Under the pieces are notes generated by a model that saw only the letters and a list, made by a program, of their open reading frames with translations, had not been told where the DNA came from and ran no database searches. A stretch of DNA of 64,000 bases from NCBI RefSeq assembly GCF_028583425.1, contig NC_072801.1:10932001-10996000 (forward strand), in the 5' to 3' direction. Source of the stretch: Eublepharis macularius. Its lineage: Eukaryota; Chordata; Lepidosauria; Squamata; Eublepharidae. How positions within the stretch are numbered: position 1 is the stretch's first letter; the number at the start of each line of letters is the position of its first letter. This document shows positions 37,982 through 49,669 of this stretch, one piece after another. The position numbers and the translations under genes were made by a program.

Positions 37982-38200
37982 CGGCTGCGCCCCTCGCCCC
38001 CCTCTCAGTCTCCTCAGGCTTGGCCCGGCCTCTCCTCGCCCCCCTTCCAGCCCGACCCCTCAGCGGCTGTTCCGGCTTCCTTCCTGCCTGGCCCCCTTGG
38101 CCCCGCCCCCTGCCCGCACTTCAGGCAGGCTCCTTCCGGCCCGCGTCTTCTGCGCATGCCCGGCCAGAAAGGGAAAGGAGTCAGAGATAAGGGCTCGGCG
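37982..38200 (-). promoter_or_regulatory. RNF216: RNF216 CpG-island promoter and predicted non-coding exon 1
   Basis: The stretch 37790-38280 is strongly GC- and CpG-rich, unlike its AT-rich surroundings, and has GC-box-like CCCCGCCCCC near 38100. On the minus strand a strong donor (CCG|GTGAGTAG) ends a candidate exon at 37982. The next exon (31360) begins inside the 5' UTR, so a non-coding first exon here is expected. The transcription start (upper coordinate) is a guess. Confidence 0.6.
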
Positions 38201-38333
38201 GTGCGCGACTCAGACTTCCGGCATCGATGAAGTAGAACTCTCGCCTGCGAGCCGCCGCTTTGGGGCGTGGAGTGGGATTTTTAAAAACCCATTTTGGATA
38301 TTGGAAAGGGGGGGGCATGAATTGGGATCGGAA

Positions 38334-38722
38334 TTTTTTTTAATTAGAATTTTATTTGCAAAGAAAAATGCAGCAATAGAAAGTGCATAGAAACTTATAC
38401 AAAATACTGAACACTACATTTAACTTTTACAAAATACCGAATACTAAATTTAAACTACAACATAAATGAATATTCAGGATATGCGGTAACACAGCTAACT
38501 TATAGATCCAGATGACTTAGAGAAGGTTTCTCTTCTCTCCCTCTCCTTATTTACTTCTACCTAAAATTTCATATCATCTTCAATCCGTCATTTAATTCAT
38601 ATTTTATGCTCAAAATTTTTAAGGTCTCTCTTTTCTAGTTAATCTGTTTTCATATGAACTGTTCTTAATTCTTCTTAACTTCAAGCTACCTAATCAGAGA
38701 AACCTTCCCCCTTTTTTTTTTC
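38334..38722 (-). mobile_element. L1-like LINE 3' end with an 11-bp target duplication
   Basis: Minus-strand reading: an AT-rich 3' UTR ending AAATAAAATTCTAATTAAAA, that is, AATAAA then a poly(A). The direct repeat TGGGATCGGAA flanks it at 38323-38333 and 38723-38733. It sits just upstream of the RNF216 CpG island. Confidence 0.75.
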
Positions 38723-39109
38723 TGGGATCGGAAGTGTTGATGGGGGCGCGTGGCTTTTTCCCCTTTGGGCAAAGGGAGACGGGGCACCGCGGAACATAAA
38801 GAAGCGAGAGGGCACTCGTCCGCTCTAGCCCCACGAGCCATAGAGTTTTCGGAAGCGTCTTTCCCGTTAAGCCCTCCAGGCTCTCTGAAGCACGTGACCC
38901 TCTTTCCGGGCTGGAAGAGGCGAAGCGGCTGAGCGCCACGTGGTCTTCTGCGCGCATCATTCCTTAGGGGAAGGTCTCTTGTTTATGGATATTAGAATAA
39001 CGTTCGGTGCATCTAATTGTTAGCATTTTCATAAATAACATATTAAAGCACTTTAAAGCATATATATGATTTACTGTATAAATAACAGCTATTAAAATAT
39101 TATTATTGT

Positions 39110-39990
39110 CCTTGTTATTATTATATTAGCTTTTTAATCCGCTCTCCCGCAAGTGGGCGCAGAGCACAGCATAATGACATACAAAAGATAAAAACAAGGG
39201 TAGCAGTTACATTAAATTAAAACATGGTATTGGATCCCCCTGCTTTTTCTAAACTTCGGGCCCTGCAGGGCAGAGTGACTAATAGGGTTGCCAGCCCCCC
39301 CCCTCCCCGCCCCGTGGGAGATGGGAGGCCTGGCACCTACCTGGTGTTTGGGTCACCTGCATGCAAAGTGTTCCCAGCCCACGCGATGACATCACTTCTG
39401 CATGGGGCCAAATCGGCTCAATTCAAGTCTGATTCAGGTAAGATCGGGCCGATTTGGGCCAGTTTGGGCCGCTGCGGAGTGTGGGAGCACTCCCTCGTTC
39501 TGCAGTAGCCTGATTCAGGCTGATTTGGCTCAGAGAGGGTCACTGCAGATTGCGGGAGCACTCCTGCACTTCACAGCAGCCTGATCCAGGCCGATTCAGC
39601 TGCAATTCGGGCCTGGGAGCACACCGCACAGCCTGGAAGTGCGCCCTGGGACGAGCGTTCCCCTTGCTGGCCAGGTAAGCAGGGGCAAGGGGAGAGTGGG
39701 GGCAGGGAATCCCCTACCCCAGTGGGGGACTGGCAACCCTAGTGGCCAACCATCCATCTAATGACAACTGGGAGGGTCCATGTTCCCTCCCCAGTTGAAG
39801 AACTGCTTGCCTCAACCCCCATAAGCCTGGCGGAACATCTCCGTCTTACAAGTTCAGCGGAATGACAGCAGATCCTGCTGGGTCTGGGTCTCCGAGGACA
39901 GAGTTCCACCAGGTGGGTGTCAGGGCCAAAAAAGCCCTGGCCCTGGTTGCGGTAAAGTGAATCTCTTTGGGGCCAGGGATCACCAGTAGC
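39110..39990 (-). mobile_element. L2-like LINE 3' end, antisense, split by a MITE
   Basis: Shares the 3'-end layout of 7053-7545: TTTTTAATCCGCTCTCCCGC, then after a 459-bp insertion CCTGGCGGAACATCTCCGTC, GAGTTCCACCAGGTGGGTGT and CCTGGCCCTGGTTGCGG. Confidence 0.6.
39283..39741. mobile_element. hAT-like MITE inserted in an L2 fragment
   Basis: 459 bp with termini TAGGGTTGCCAG and CTGGCAACCCTA. Flanks GTGACTAA (39275-39282) and GTGGCCAA (39742-39749) match at 6 of 8 positions. The interior is GC-rich, with a repeated GATTCAGG...GGCCGATTTGG motif. Confidence 0.75.
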
Positions 39991-40017
39991 GGTTTTTCTG
40001 CTGTTATTAGAATAAAT

Positions 40018-40135
40018 ACACTCTGAAGAAGATCGCTCTGACTCTTGAAAGCTTACATTCTGAAAATCTTGCTCTCTAAGGCGCCGCTGGACTCAAATCC
40101 TGCTGTTCTATTGCAGCGCGACACGGCTACCCACC
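40018..40135 (+). repeat. Retroelement arm of the GGTGCTACTGGACTC superfamily (variant)
   Basis: Reads CTCTGAAGAAGATCGCTCTG, CTCTTGAAAGCTTACATTC, GCGCCGCTGGACTCAAATCC and CGACACGGCTACCCACCTAG. Related to 18005-18080. Confidence 0.65.
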
Positions 40136-41771
40136 TAGAATAAATGCATCTTACTTACACGTTTAAAAGCCTGCCTCTTTTTTCTTCTTGATTCTGCTGC
40201 ATTTCTATGTATTTAAATGCATTTTTTCTCCCATGCTGAGAGTGAGTGAGTGACCAGCCCAAAGGCACCCAGAAAGCATCAAGGCAGAATGGGAGTTTGG
40301 ACCTAGGTGTGCCAATCCCTAGTCCAAGCCCACTATGCCAAACTGGTTCTTTAGAACAGGTGACTGTAGCTTTACCTCTTGCAGATGCTCCACTGGCATA
40401 GCCAGAGAGGGATGGGGTCCCTCCTGTCTATTTATCAGAGAAGTTGACAGGATCAAACCTGCTACCATTGTACCCTTCCTTTTTAGCTTGATCTGTAGGC
40501 AGAACTGCAAAGTATGATTCTCCGCTTTCCCTTGTTTTTGTGCAGTGGAAAGCCACCCCTGTTTGATTTCTGTCATTGAAAGCACAGAACCTCTTTCAGG
40601 TAGAAAAGTGGCAAACCCTCTTCCTCCTTGATAACAATGTACACAGATTACTTACAGTGCACCTCAAAAAGCCACACAGTGATTGAATTCAACAGGGTAT
40701 ACTGCTGCCCCTTAGCATACAACTTGAGAAGATGAGGTAATGTTTTATACAGAAATTTTATTCCTCATTATCCATGTGCACAAACTCATACTGTATTTAC
40801 CTGCAAGGAAGAATCTGAATGTAAGACAATCCCTTAAACAGTTCTGCGCAAAAGGTTTTTTTTTTTAATTGCTGTACAAAACTGTAATTGGTGTGTGAAT
40901 TTAAGGCTCTTTTCCTTGATGGAACACATGAGAAATAGGTAAATGGGGGGGGGCTTTCCCCCCACCAGCTCTGAACCAACAGTGGCGCAGTCATAAATCT
41001 AGCCTGAGGTTACCCAGAGTCTTGCTGAGCTAAAGTTGGCCCCAAGCCTTCAATTGCAGCCCAGCAGACAAGTAGAGGGATCAATGAAATGCAGAAATCC
41101 ATTGTGACTGACGGGATCAGGCATAGCACTTGACATCAAGGCCAAAATCAGCTGTGCGTTCCAAACCAGTGTTGTGTTGAAAGACGACTGCCAATCAGCC
41201 TGCTTGCATGATTTCCATACAGCTCCAAAATCTGATACAAGCCCAGTTAGTACAGCCTTTCTGTAGGCAATCCAAGTGCCTGCTTAGAGCTATACAGGAA
41301 GAGGACAGATGCTCTGCAGGGGCTTGGCTTGCTCCCAGCCATCAGTGGCCCAGTAGGAACCAACATCCTCTCTTGGGCTTGCATTGCCACCAGCTGGTCC
41401 AAGACATTTGCACCTTGCTTGGAATGACAAATTATCTCGAACAAGCTCTATCTTTTTTGTTTAGCTAAGTACTTTCAGTGGCAGGTGTGAATTGTGTGTA
41501 AGCTTACTTTTTGCTGGAAGGATAACACCTTTTTGTTATTGGCAGGAGCCAAACCATTATCGCTGTTAACAAAAAGCAACCCTGGAGTCACACAAGGATT
41601 AACCAGCAGCATGAACAGCTTAATTAACTAGCATAAACTGCATGCAGGCTTTTATAGCTGGAAGGACTGCATACCCAAGAAACCTCCAAGAGATAATAGG
41701 CTGGAGTCCTCCCTGGGTGCATGGAGAGAACCTCGTAAAGATATCAACAGCAATGCACCATTAATACATGC
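40136..41771. other. Intergenic; no feature recognised
   Basis: Only short uninformative open frames. Confidence 0.4.
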
Positions 41772-41998
41772 ATTGGTGGGCCAGTGCAGTGTAGTGGTTA
41801 GTGAGTCAGATTAGGTTTGGGGAGATCCCCATTTGAATCCCTACTTTGCCATATAAGCTTACTGGCTGACCTTGAGCCAGTCATACCTGTTCTCAGCCTA
41901 AACTACCCCACAGAATTGTTGCAATAAAATGGGGAGGACAATGGTATAAGCTGCTTTGCGGTAACAGGCGGGGTGTAAATGAAGTTTACAACATTGCT
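41772..41998 (+). mobile_element. Sauria-like SINE, degenerate
   Basis: Head GTGCAGTGTAGTGGTTAGTG, B-box-like ATTTGAATCCCTA, body CTGACCTTGAGCCAGTCAT and CTACCCCACAGAATTGTTG, tail AAGCTGCTTTGCGG. Confidence 0.7.
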
Positions 41999-42127
41999 GG
42001 GACTGGCCCTTCTGAAAATCAGACATTTTAGTGCCTAAGAATCCAAATTACACCTTCTCCTCTAGTTAAGATACAGCCCAAGGAGATCAAGATTCTTCCA
42101 TCCTCCATTTAATGGTCAACAATGGTC

Positions 42128-42200
42128 AACCAGCCATGTGACCATTTTCAAGAGGTGCCGGAACTCCGTTCCACCGTGTTCCAGCTGAAAAAAAACCCTG
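42128..42200. mobile_element. Terminal fragment of the hAT-like foldback MITE
   Basis: CAACCAGCCATGTGACCATT, GCCGGAACTCCGTTCCACCG and the end GAAAAAAAACCCTG. Confidence 0.65.
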
Positions 42201-43521
42201 TCTATAATTGTATTTTACCTAATTTTTATCTTATTTAATGGGGGTTTTGTAATTTTGTAACAGCCTATGGCTATACACAATAAACTCTGAACTGAACTGA
42301 ACCCTGCTAAGCACAACTTTGTTCCCACTTTGCAGATAGGAAAATACAAGGATGCCAGAAAGCATCTGCTTGTACAGGTTTTTCCTGTTGTAAAAACTGC
42401 AAGGAGGATGAAGGTCACCAAGGGCCCTAGACAAAGATTCCTTGGGGTGGGAGGGGCTCACCTTTCCCAGACCAAAAATGAACACGAGTAAGCCAATAAC
42501 TTGTCTGGCTTCCTGTTCTTCTCAGGAAAGTTTCACTGCAGGACTGACTTCTTAGGAAACACAAAGGAGCTTCAGGGAACCCCAAAGTTTGCAGATGCCC
42601 CTTATTTTGTAATCCCCCCCCCACACACACACATAGCCTTGCAATGTTTGGCCACCAGATGGGGCTGTGTAATAAGAGACGCTTTATGCATATTGACAGG
42701 ACCAACTAGCGCAGGAAGCAAAAGACTCTATACAGAGGATGATTTACCCATCGTCTGAGATAATCCCCTACCACCCTCACTGGCTACTACTGCTTGACCC
42801 CTTCTCTAGGTCATTAAACATAAACCGGCCCCCTCTCAAGCTGGGTCACTGGGCAGGGCTTCCATCTGGTTGGTTGCTTCATTTTATCTCTTTTCTCACT
42901 GCCTGTCACTGCAGCTCAATTCAGTCTGGAGCCACAGACTGAACTGAGCCACAGACTGAATCTCACCCTCCAGTTTATAATCCAAAAGGACAAGACCTGC
43001 ACACCGATTCTGATGCTTGGTCTGAGAAAATCAGTCTTGGCTTCTTGGACAGGCAGCAGCTCTCCCAAGATAAAGAGGGCTTTCATATTATGGTTGAGGT
43101 GACATGGAAGACCTCTGCCTGGGACCCTGGGGGAGCCACTGCAATCAGAGAATCTGACCTTGACAGACCATGTGTTCACATATGTTACATGTGTTCAGAT
43201 GTTACAACACGAGGGAGACCACTGCAAACTGCAAGTGGGAGGAGGAGGAAGGCGAGGGAGTGTGTGAGCTCCAGGCTCATTCGCCTGACATCAAACAACT
43301 ATTTGGGAGTATACTGGAACCCGCTCTTTCTGACACAAAGGCCACATTTTGGACCACACCAATATGATTGAAGAAGAGGTCCCAAAAAGAGTTCCGCATT
43401 TCCTCAGCAGCTACTTAGGAACTTCCAGAGGAACCCCCCAACCCCACCTTTGTGGACAACATCTGGCTGTAACACACTCTGTTTATCAAACATGATCATC
43501 CAACCAGAGGATAAAGAGGCA
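42201..43521. other. Intergenic; LINE-tail and SINE scraps only
   Basis: A LINE-like tail (CAATAAACTCTGAACTGAAC) lies at about 42278-42300. A tRNA-SINE body scrap (GACCTCTGCCTGGGACCCTG) lies near 43110. No gene. Confidence 0.4.
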
Positions 43522-43538
43522 GAGTAAAATTTACTGTT

Positions 43539-44731
43539 TTTTTTTTTACCAGATCTTTTTTATTTCTGTCAGAACATGCTGCTCCAAAATGGGCAAAGAG
43601 TTTCTCAATTTCCTCAAATGAATTAACAGCTAACTAGCTGTTCATTTTTCAGAAAAACATTCAACCTGAATGCCTCATGCATCAAATATCAGGACTGATT
43701 TCCATGTTACAATGTCCCCATGTACTCTGCAAGTTTTCCCCAGATACATATCATCATCATCTATTAATTTTATTGTCTGCCTTTCTCACTGAGATCAAAG
43801 GCAGATTACATAATGCAAGTGAAAATACACTATAATCAACAGCTAGGCCATTCACTGAGCAAAGTACAATAATGAACAACAGTTAGGACATTCGGTGAAG
43901 AGATACAATATGGTATAGTAGCAGAAAATTTGAGAAACAAGCATAAAGCCAAGCACAGCGATGAAATCTTTCTGTAACAAAGCAAATTAATTTACGTGGC
44001 ATGTTTAGCTATGTGGAAAGCTCCGTAGTTGGTGTCCTTCTATATCAGCAGACAGTACCCAACACAGTAGCTATTGTATAGTCCCTGTCCCCACCAATTC
44101 ATCCCTCTGAGCTACTTCTTATGATCCAGCCCTATAATCTGGGTAGAAAGCCCTCCTGAATAAATCAGTTTTGCCTAGTTTGTGGGAATCTGGGAGGATG
44201 GTATGAAACAAAATACCAGGCATGCTTTTTGTGGATGATACCATAGCAAACTTCTGTGGGTGTCAAATATAAATTGTTTTCATTTGGTATTATAAACCCT
44301 CTCTTTCCACAGGGGTCTTGCGCTTTTAGCATGTGGCTCCCATTTTATTCCTTTCATTCCTTTTTTTTTTTTTAATTTTTATTGGAATTAGAAATATTTT
44401 GTCATTTATAACAATCAAATTACTTTAATATTCCAGTTCTAACCCCCTCCCTTTCCCCCCCCCGTTTGTTGACTTCCAACAGTTTTCCAACCCTTTGTCT
44501 ATTCTTCCCCTACTCATTTCAACTTATTTTGTCAATTAAACATATACTTTCACACTCTTCTAAGCTAGTCTATTATAACACAGTGCTAAGTCAATTTCCC
44601 TTCACTTATCAACTAACTAATACATTCCTAGCATGTTATTCAATAGTAATAATACTGGTAATATTCTCAATATCCTGTACTCTAACTTATTCATTCTAAT
44701 GTCATCAATATGGGACAAACAATTTATCCCG
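43539..44731 (-). mobile_element. L1-like retroposon, probably with 3' transduction
   Basis: 1193 bp flanked by the 17-bp direct repeat GAGTAAAATTTACTGTT (43522-43538 and 44732-44748). Read on the minus strand: an AT-rich L1-like 3' end with AATAAA and a first poly(A) (44352-44366), then about 800 bp of unrelated sequence that includes an older LINE fragment (about 43757-44170), then a second AATAAA and a terminal poly(A) at 43539. Confidence 0.7.
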
Positions 44732-44748
44732 GAGTAAAATTTACTGTT

Positions 44749-45856
44749 GATGGAACGAACATCCATCAGGAGAATGGAGCCTGTGCTGGGAGATGCTCAG
44801 TGTAGATCATGGCCTGCAATGCAAGGGAGGAATTGGTGGAAAGTGCCCACCGCCCGCAATCTACACTCTAGCTTACTAGATTCTGTGGTGTTTGACCTAA
44901 GAGAAGAAACTATTTAACTACTTGCTACCTATAAAGATACCTCCGTAGAGTAGCTTTAAGAGCCGATGGGTAATTGCAGCAGGAAATCCTTATGTCCTGT
45001 GCCTGCTGTTCTTCTGCTCATTTTCACAAATCCCTTAATACTTTTTCTCCTTTTTTTGTAATAAAATCATCTCTGAGACACTACAGCGGAATACAATTGA
45101 TTTCTCTCTTAAATAAAAACAACACCCCCCCATTATTTATTCTGCACAATTTGTACTTCATATGGAACAGATTTTAATGAGGCTGTCATCACCTAAGTAT
45201 CTAATGAATATTAACAGTGGGGGTTCACATGTTTACTGAAATTGCCCAGCAGGGAGGCGGTTCTTCATACACGGTAATACAAAACTCAAGAATTCTAGGA
45301 AGCACCTCACCCCACGTAAAATAAAAGTATACCCTCCAGAAAGAAAACCCACACACACCCCATACATGCTGTTCTCTGTGTGAGTGTGACCAAACCATGG
45401 AAATAATAGGCTACGTGGGAGGGGGAAATAGATACAATGGAAAGAAACAGCACTGGTGTAATGGATGAGGACAAGTCTGATCAAGGTAATTATTTTGCAA
45501 ATAGGCTTTTAACCAATATTTGGATGACTTTTGGCAGGAAGGCACTGGACTGGAGACACGAAAGGGGAAGCTGGCAGGACTGCAATGGATGTATACGCAG
45601 TCTTTGGCCTGAGCACTCCTAAAGTGCCAGGCATCCGTTTTCCTACTCGCAGACAGACTGCTGTCTGCATTACCCGTTTCTCTGGGTTTGATGCTCTCTC
45701 GCTCTCAAGCGGTTGTTTGAAGAGAGTGAATAAACGGAGTGAGTAAACAGAGAGTGAATAAACTGGGACATTTCAGTGCTCTTGAGAGGGTTTGGGCCAC
45801 AACAAAGGAACCCCATGAGGACGAGTGGTTTCCTTCATAACCCCACTCAGAGCTAA
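44749..45856. other. Intergenic; no feature recognised
   Basis: No repeat family or coding region was identified. Confidence 0.4.
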
Positions 45857-46138
45857 GGGAGTCGCAATGTTAGCGGGGAAGTGGAGTTTTAAGACAGATC
45901 GGAAGGCTTTGTCAATTTCCCCTCTCTACAGAGCCAGCAAGGAGAGCTCCTCCAAGGGTTTATTCTTCGCTTCCCTAGGGCTCTGTCAGTTTCACTTCCA
46001 GTTCTAGGAGACAAAGAGGAAATGAACAAACCCTCTGAGGAGTGGTCTTTGCAGGCTCTGTAGAGAGGGGAAATTGACAAAGCCTTCTGATCTGTCTTTT
46101 AAAACTTAACTTCCCAGCTAACATTGCTACTCCCTTCA
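45857..46138. repeat. Foldback element with arms of about 80 bp
   Basis: The left arm (about 45857-45938) runs from GGGAGTCGCAATGTTAGC to CCCCTCTCTACAGAGCC. The right arm (about 46050-46138) is its inverse, from GGCTCTGTAGAGAGGGG to GCTAACATTGCTACTCCC. Spacer about 110 bp. No coding frame. Confidence 0.75.
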
Positions 46139-49100
46139 TGTGAGCATCCTTGTGTAATTCGTGTAGTAGTTTAGCTCTCAGCCTCTGGACAAACCTAGCT
46201 CTCTTGGGCTTTTTGCCGGCATGAAGAGGGGCTAGGGGAGTGGGAGGGAATTATTACATGAAGCCCTATAGTTCCATAAAATGTGCAAAACAGAATTGTT
46301 CAGGGTTTTCTTGTGGAAGCAGCAAAGCTGTGGTGTGACTGTTCAGCAGAGGAGGTGACTTTTATTAGAGATAAAGTATTTCCTGCACTTGCTCTCCTGT
46401 TGCCTTAAACTGATATGTTTGCATGTGTTTGTTCTTTACTCCATTCTACAATCATAGCCCAGCTGCATTATTTTGTCTTACTAGGAAGCTTTACAGTTGG
46501 ATTCAAATGTTGTATCTTGTAATCTGCTTACTGATGGACTGATTTTTTAAATCATATTTGTAATCCACCTTGAGGCCCAGCGAGAAAGGCAAACTATAAA
46601 TGAAAATAAATAGGAAAGTGACAAAGGGAAGGAGACAATCAGCAGCAGGGCACAGGGAGCAGCCAGTCCGGTCTAAAGTCCTGCAGGTCACAGCCAGAGC
46701 AGAAAATCTGAAAAGCCCTGGATCTCACCAAAGTAGATGAGAACAGCAACCAGCTCCTGGACTGCACCATTTTGGATTTGCAGAGGGTTGGAAATCAGAC
46801 AATCCTTAATCCAAAAAAAAAAACCAAAATCCCCTTCTGGTGGAAAAGTAGCACACCAAAAAAACCAAGCTAGAATCCTCCTAGAGCTTTCGCTGTCCTA
46901 ATGTAGGGAGGATGCTCATTTTCTGTTGTTGTTTCCTCCCTGGTTTGGCTGTTTTATTGAGCCATTTTTCCTTAAACCCCTGCAAAAATCAAAATGCTGC
47001 AAATATTTACATCTTTGTGCTATTTTCAATCTACGATGAAGTGGAATTATTTACATTTTTTTTACTGTAGTTGGATTGAATGTTTTCACGTTAGTGTTGC
47101 AGATCGATGGATTAATCGATCAGAACAGTTGACTGTGACAGCTTCATCCTTGAGACACTATTGATTGGATCTTGGGAAACTGATTCTGCTAACAACAGTG
47201 CATTGCTCTGGTACAAAGAGACTTCTACTGACCTAAGCGCTAGGAGTATTCTGCGTTTCTTTTTACTTTGCCTGCACCCAATAGGACTCGCAGAAGTGGG
47301 AAACACACTCTGATCCTTCCTCCACAAGCTGGGGGTGGGCACAAGCATAAGGGGGTGGCCTGCTTAAGAGGGGGTTCTACCTGCCCAAGGCCCTCCAGAA
47401 CCTGAAGCCAACCTTTCACTTAAAATAGTTGTCTCCCATAGGGCCCTGAAATGGTTACAGTTAATCTTTGCCCAGCGAGGCTTTTTAGATCTATGGCAGT
47501 TCTTTGCACACTGCTTGATTAATGTCAGTCCCTGGCAGTTAGATCCTCAAGTTCTCCACAGTTAATACACAGGTGTTCCAGTTGAAAAAGCTTTATTAGA
47601 AATCCATTCAGTACAAGGTGCTCAGACAGTGCAATTGGCAGAAGTGACATATATGGGGCCAACAATGTTAGTTATAGGGAACATTCCCGCCTTTGGGGAA
47701 AGGACCGTTAACAAGGAGGGGGGTTGGGGTTGGGGTGAGACATTGTTTTAGACTGGACAGTGAGAAAGATGAACTTATCTTTAGTTCTCAAGAAGGATAC
47801 ATCTCGAGCCAGCTTCAGCTGGCATTCAAGGACACTGGCTCAGTGGAGCGAGAAAGAGAAAGTAAACATTTGCGAGAACCTACTGGCATTACAGCAATAA
47901 AGAACTTCCCATACCCTCAGAGACCAGAGTCAGAGGCAACATACATTCATGGCAGATATGCAGGAAGTATATATGACAATTATGCCCCTTTCTGCTGTTT
48001 TATTGTTATTGTGTTTCAGTGTGTTATATTTTATTTTTTTTTAACTGATATGATTCCTGTGTTTATTCAGATGTTAAAGCATCTCCTTGAGTGCCCCCCC
48101 CCCCCCAAATAGACACATTTTCAGCACAGTGACCTTGGGGGAAAATTACCCCCGTGTTTGCATTTCCTCCCACCCTGCTGTTCATTTTTCCTGTTCCCAA
48201 ATGAAATGGTTAATCTGCACATCCCCGCTCCCCTAGAAATTATGAAGGGGGGGGGATACATTATTTGAGGACATCTAGTTTCATGCTTTAGTTTAAGGGT
48301 TAAAAGAGTGATTGTTGTCAGGTTCCGACAGGTGACCCTTCAGATACCTCACTGCATCAGACCAGGCTTTATGAGTTAAAGCTGCTTTTTATTGAATCAT
48401 AAGTTCATGACTTGAACAAGGCATTGACAGGAATACCGGTACAAAGCGAAGCATCAATGGTTACATTCCCCTCTTCTCCCCTTCGCCTAGCCAGGGCTGT
48501 TAGTTTTGGAAAATACAAAAAACACACTTGGGGAAATGATCCTAATGGTACCTAATAATGCCTAATAAGCAATCAATAATTTCACAATCAGTTTTATAAG
48601 AAGTGCTCAGTAAATTACAAAATTCAAATATATACATATATACAATTCAAGAATCCATCATACTGAATCAATACAGGAAACAACATAAAACTCTTTCAAA
48701 AGACCATAGCCTCCAAACACACTCTCAACATTAAATATAGTCTCTTGTTAATAATATAGAAATGTCCACAATCTCCAAATAAATCAAATGTTGAGGAGCC
48801 CACGTCGCCGTCTATTCAAGGGAAAGGGGGTATCTTGCAAGGTGGGAGAAGTCCATAAAAGGTAGCAACAGCTTATGACTCATTTTCTCTCTCTGTCTCT
48901 CTCAGTAAGTGGAAAAAGGTGGATGAAAGGGGGAACTCCACGGAGTCCCCCAAGCGGCCTTACAAGTGGCCAGGCAAAGTTATTCTGCTTGTTTCATTCC
49001 ACAAGAACTTCTTCAGGAGCCAACAGGGAATCCACCACTCAATATTCAATTACCATAACAGAGAATCTCACGTGCGGTTCATTCTGTGCACAATGAGGTC

Positions 49101-49414
49101 GGTCGAGAAGACTTCCTCAAGGCCAACCCTTCTTGGACGGCATGTGTAAACAAAACAGCAGGAGACAGATAAGGTGGTAGGAGTTAGGGGGAGGTTCACG
49201 CCATCTTCCCCTCCCCCTCATCTAAGTAGTACACAGGGACCCAGGCAGGTAGCTGAGGCATGGTAGACATCTAATAAGCATGTCTGACATTTTTTTACTA
49301 CCAGGCTGTTCTGGCCTGCAGGTTCCCAGTACTGGGGTGGGGAGGTAGACTGGGCTCCGATGCACAGTCCAAAGCTGGGACTCCAGGGTCTAGGCAAGGC
49401 GTGGTAGTTCAGCC
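46139..49414. other. Intergenic; no gene seen
   Basis: A SINE/LINE tail scrap (TGTAATCCACCTTGAGGCCC) lies near 46560. The 139-codon plus frame at 47693-48112 has no recognisable domain and ends in a poly-proline run coded by poly-C. A TC-rich microsatellite lies near 48885. Confidence 0.4.
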
Positions 49415-49429
49415 CAAGGTCAGGGTTCC

Positions 49430-49654
49430 TTAATTAAACAACAAGGGCACCGTGGAGACCACAATTAAGTACAGCGAAATGAAACCGCAGAAATAGTAAC
49501 GTCCTTAAAGTGCACCCCACAAAATTATATTCCAGCACTTTTAATCTTTCATCTAAGTGACCAGAGTTCATTATAAACGCAATACTCACTTCTAAAGTGC
49601 ACATTGCAATTGGTAGCACGGTGCACTTTAAGGATGTTACTGTTTCCACGGTTT
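49430..49654. repeat. Foldback insertion flanked by a 15-bp direct repeat
   Basis: Contains inverted repeats GAAACCGCAGAAATAGTAAC...TTAAAGTGCACC and GGTGCACTTTAAGGATGTTA...CGGTTT. The direct repeat CAAGGTCAGGGTTCC lies at 49415-49429 and 49655-49669. Confidence 0.7.
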
Positions 49655-49669
49655 CAAGGTCAGGGTTCC

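Noticed and set aside
47693..48112. 139-codon plus-strand ORF
   Set aside because: No domain and it ends in a poly-C coded proline run; no splice or promoter context.
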